Shown: positions 46,079 to 48,006 of the stretch, piece after piece
How the letters are laid out: each line of letters begins with the position of its first letter
Numbering within the stretch: position 1 is the stretch's first letter
Assembly (NCBI RefSeq): GCF_023050945.1
Contig: NZ_JALKIM010000024.1
Location: 1-48,006, forward strand
Length of the DNA: 48,006 nucleotides
Source: Anaerobiospirillum sp. NML120448
GTDB taxonomy: Bacteria; Pseudomonadota; Gammaproteobacteria; Enterobacterales; Succinivibrionaceae
Direction of reading: 5' to 3'
Translations under genes and position numbers: made by a program
Notes under the pieces: model-generated
What the model saw: only the letters and a program-made list of their open reading frames with translations
Database searches by the model: none
What the model was told of the DNA's origin: nothing

Positions 46079-46527
46079 AGAGCTCTCGGCTAGAAAAAAC
46101 TTTCTAATCTACAAGTAATGCCTTTGTATATCTTACTCGATTATGAATCTTACGCTGATTTAAAATAGTTAATTTTTCATCAAAATAGCATTAAATCTCT
46201 TAGCTCCACCTCAAACGCAGTTACAACCACAGCCAAGCCAGCTAGAAAGATAGCTACTTTGCACCAAACAGGCGCTATCTTCGTTTATTAAGGTATTCAT
46301 GCATGCGTGAATAAGAGCTCATGGGCTTTGCTAATAAAGACAGTCTTAATGGCTCAATGGAGCATGAAGTACAAGGCAGGAATAAACAGGCAAGAACAGT
46401 ACAGCGCAGGCTTGACTGAACAGCGACAGGCTGGGCAGCACAGCATAGTGAAGGGTGGACGGGCTTGTGCAGAGCTGAGCTGAGCCAGGCTGTGAAAAGG
46501 CAATATTTAGGTAAGGAGAGCAAAGCC
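46079..46527. other. Spacer between the RpiR regulator and the orphan gene
   Basis: No supportable gene. A minus frame at 46275-46529 is made of low-complexity Ser/Leu/Cys codons over a GC-rich CAG/CTG-type patch (about 46365-46500) and lacks family resemblance. Confidence 0.45.
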
Positions 46528-46565
46528 AACCAATAATATAAGAAGTCTCTCTTATATTATTGGTT
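46528..46565. terminator. Hairpin after the RpiR gene
   Basis: A perfect 16-bp stem (AACCAATAATATAAGA and its complement) with a 6-base loop begins about 20 bases beyond the stop. There is no T tract. Confidence 0.6.
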
Positions 46566-46585
46566 AAGTAAGAAAGACTAGATTT

Positions 46586-47482
46586 TTAGTGGAAGATTTC
46601 AAAATCTTTACTTAAAGCTTGTAGGGTAAGCTGCTTGGTCTTAGTTGCCTTGGTACGGTTGAAGGACACAACTAAAGTATACAAAAGCTCACAAATATGA
46701 ATTTGGGCTGTTAAAGTAGCAGCACTATCACCTTGGAGTGCCCCCTCTTCATTGCCATTAAAAATTACGTAATCGGCAAGCTCAGTAAGTTTGCCCACAG
46801 GATTATTAGTAATAGCAACAGCTAAAGCGCCTGTCTCTTTACCAATAGAAAAAGCTTTTAAAGTCTCATAACTGCCACCCTTTTGAGAGAGTGCAATTAC
46901 TACATCGCTAGGGCCTAACATAGCTAAAGAGGTGTACATAAAGTGGCTCATAGGCTCAGAAAAAGCCTCAATACCAATACGACACAACTTATTTTTTAAG
47001 AATAAAGCACTTAAAGATGAGTTACCCACACCAATAATAAATACTTTGCGAGCCTTATAAATAGCATCAGCTACAGGATAAAGAACACGCTCATCTAAAT
47101 TATGGATATTCTCATTTAGTGAGTGCAAAATAGCAATTTTTAGCTTCTTGGCAATTACATCATGTGTATCACCATCTGCAATATTAGAGTCTAAGATTTG
47201 CTCTTCTAATTGTTGAGACTTACCTGCAGTTTCTTTAACTAATTCAATTTGAAACTCTTTAAAGCCAGGAAACTTCAAAGTTTTGGCTAAACGAATTACA
47301 GTAGCTTCACCAACTCCAGCGGCATTAGCAATATCAGTGACGTTTTTAACAATCACTTCATCTGGACTTGAAATAATATAATGGGTGAGACGCTTTAATG
47401 CTGTAGGCAGATCACTTTCAATTGCTCTAAGTGTGCTTAATATTTTTCCACTAACATTGTTAGGGATATTTAACTTACCCAT
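46586..47482 (-). CDS. RpiR/MurR-family transcriptional regulator
   Basis: A 298-residue regulator. The N-terminal helix-turn-helix (about residues 15-90) includes LPTALKRLTHYIISSPDEV, VTDIANAAGVGEATVIRLAKTLKFPGFKEFQ. The C-terminal SIS phosphosugar-binding domain (about 125-260) includes VFIIGVGNSS, DVVIALSQKGGSYET and AITNNPVGKLTELAD. Family members such as HexR, RpiR and MurR sense phosphosugars. HexR responds to KDPG, so control of the eda/kdgK pair in this window is possible but only a guess. ATG at 47480-47482 is preceded by AAGGA at proper spacing; an upstream start at 47539 adds nonfamily residues. Confidence 0.87.
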   Translation of the reverse strand: MGKLNIPNNVSGKILSTLRAIESDLPTALKRLTHYIISSPDEVIVKNVTDIANAAGVGEATVIRLAKTLKFPGFKEFQIELVKETAGKSQQLEEQILDSNIADGDTHDVIAKKLKIAILHSLNENIHNLDERVLYPVADAIYKARKVFIIGVGNSSLSALFLKNKLCRIGIEAFSEPMSHFMYTSLAMLGPSDVVIALSQKGGSYETLKAFSIGKETGALAVAITNNPVGKLTELADYVIFNGNEEGALQGDSAATLTAQIHICELLYTLVVSFNRTKATKTKQLTLQALSKDFEIFH

Positions 47483-48006
47483 AGTTAAATCCTTAAAATC
47501 ATCCCTTGTCATCACAGAGCAAAGAAAACACGAAAACACTTATCTTAGATAAGCGCAAAACTGTCATTATTAAAAATTAAACTTGTCTTAATTGGTCTTA
47601 TGCTTGTTTAAATAAGACCCATACCAAAACTGTTTTCTATGCTCTAGTCCTTAAATTGAAGGGCTAACAAAACTAACAAAACTAATACAACAAGTATTCT
47701 CAACTTGTTAATAAGTGTTTCAATGGTGTTAATACATTAAGGCAGTACTATTGTCTGCTCATACCAACCTAAGATTTAGTTAACACCTTCTAACTTAGGA
47801 TCACACACCTACTTTCAGCAATATGTCAGGAGCGGCTCTTACTAAGATTATGACGAGTAGTTTGTTTTTAGTGCACTACATAGTAGATATAGGCCTGACC
47901 TTTACTTTTATATATCCTACTCTATTAGAGGGCATAATTTGAAATTTAGTTCTATTTTTTTGAATAAATTCTCTAAATCCAATTTATTGCTTAAGTACTT
48001 TTCCAA
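47483..48006. other. Region upstream of the RpiR gene to the window edge
   Basis: No gene is seen on either strand. It should contain the promoter of the RpiR-family gene. Confidence 0.45.

Noticed and set aside
46275-46529. 84-codon minus-strand frame rich in Ser, Leu and Cys
   Set aside because: It is produced by a GC-rich repeat patch; no binding site or recognisable domain.

Overview
The window looks like chromosomal DNA of an AT-rich gammaproteobacterium, most likely a fermentative, motile member of the Succinivibrionaceae (Succinivibrio/Anaerobiospirillum type). This is inferred from E. coli-like FrdABCD, PykF, PheA, Ung, YfbR and SetA homologues, together with a FleQ-type flagellar regulator and long AT-rich spacers. 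No ribosomal RNA or tRNA gene is present to fix the taxonomy.

Layout. At 0.7-1.5 kb lies psd (phosphatidylserine decarboxylase). At 2.0-2.2 kb lies the tail of a dead IS605-type TnpB with its structured right end, abutting the frdABCD fumarate reductase operon (2.2-5.6 kb). pyk follows at 6.3-7.7 kb behind two promoter-like boxes with the same GC-rich discriminator. A flagellar block occupies 7.9-17.4 kb: fliS, flaG, flgL, flgK and flgJ on the minus strand, and the sigma-54 activator fleQ/flrA diverging from flgJ across a 1-kb spacer with operator-like repeats and a CRP-like site. The flagellin (fliC) and cap (fliD) genes usually found between these genes are absent. At 17.7-22.0 kb lie pseB, pseC, pseF and pseG of CMP-pseudaminic acid synthesis, the sugar that decorates polar flagellins; pseH and pseI are not here. 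ung converges on this block.

From 22.9 to 23.7 kb is a gene-free stretch with three direct 124-bp repeats, each carrying a terminator-like hairpin, the best candidate here for an undescribed element (a tandem small-RNA family). Next come eda (KDPG aldolase fused to a glyoxalase-like domain) and kdgK (KDG kinase), the lower branch for hexuronates and Entner-Doudoroff intermediates; a Bax-inhibitor-1-like membrane protein; pheA preceded by a terminator that may be an attenuator; a YfbR-type nucleotidase with an altered HD motif; a GntR/FadR-type regulator; and a complete IS1634-family element with terminal repeats and a 6-bp target duplication.

The right part (33.8-47.5 kb) carries an RsmB/NOP-type RNA m5C methyltransferase, an aldo/keto reductase, a SET-family sugar efflux transporter, a DUF4253 protein, a DeaD/CsdA RNA helicase with a Ser/Glu/Cys-rich N-terminus, galM, an exported orphan protein with a Gly/Ala linker, and an RpiR-family regulator. 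Central metabolism (succinate production, pyruvate kinase, KDG/KDPG, galactose) and motility are the two coherent themes. Several spacers contain short GC-rich repeat islands that stand out from the AT-rich background.
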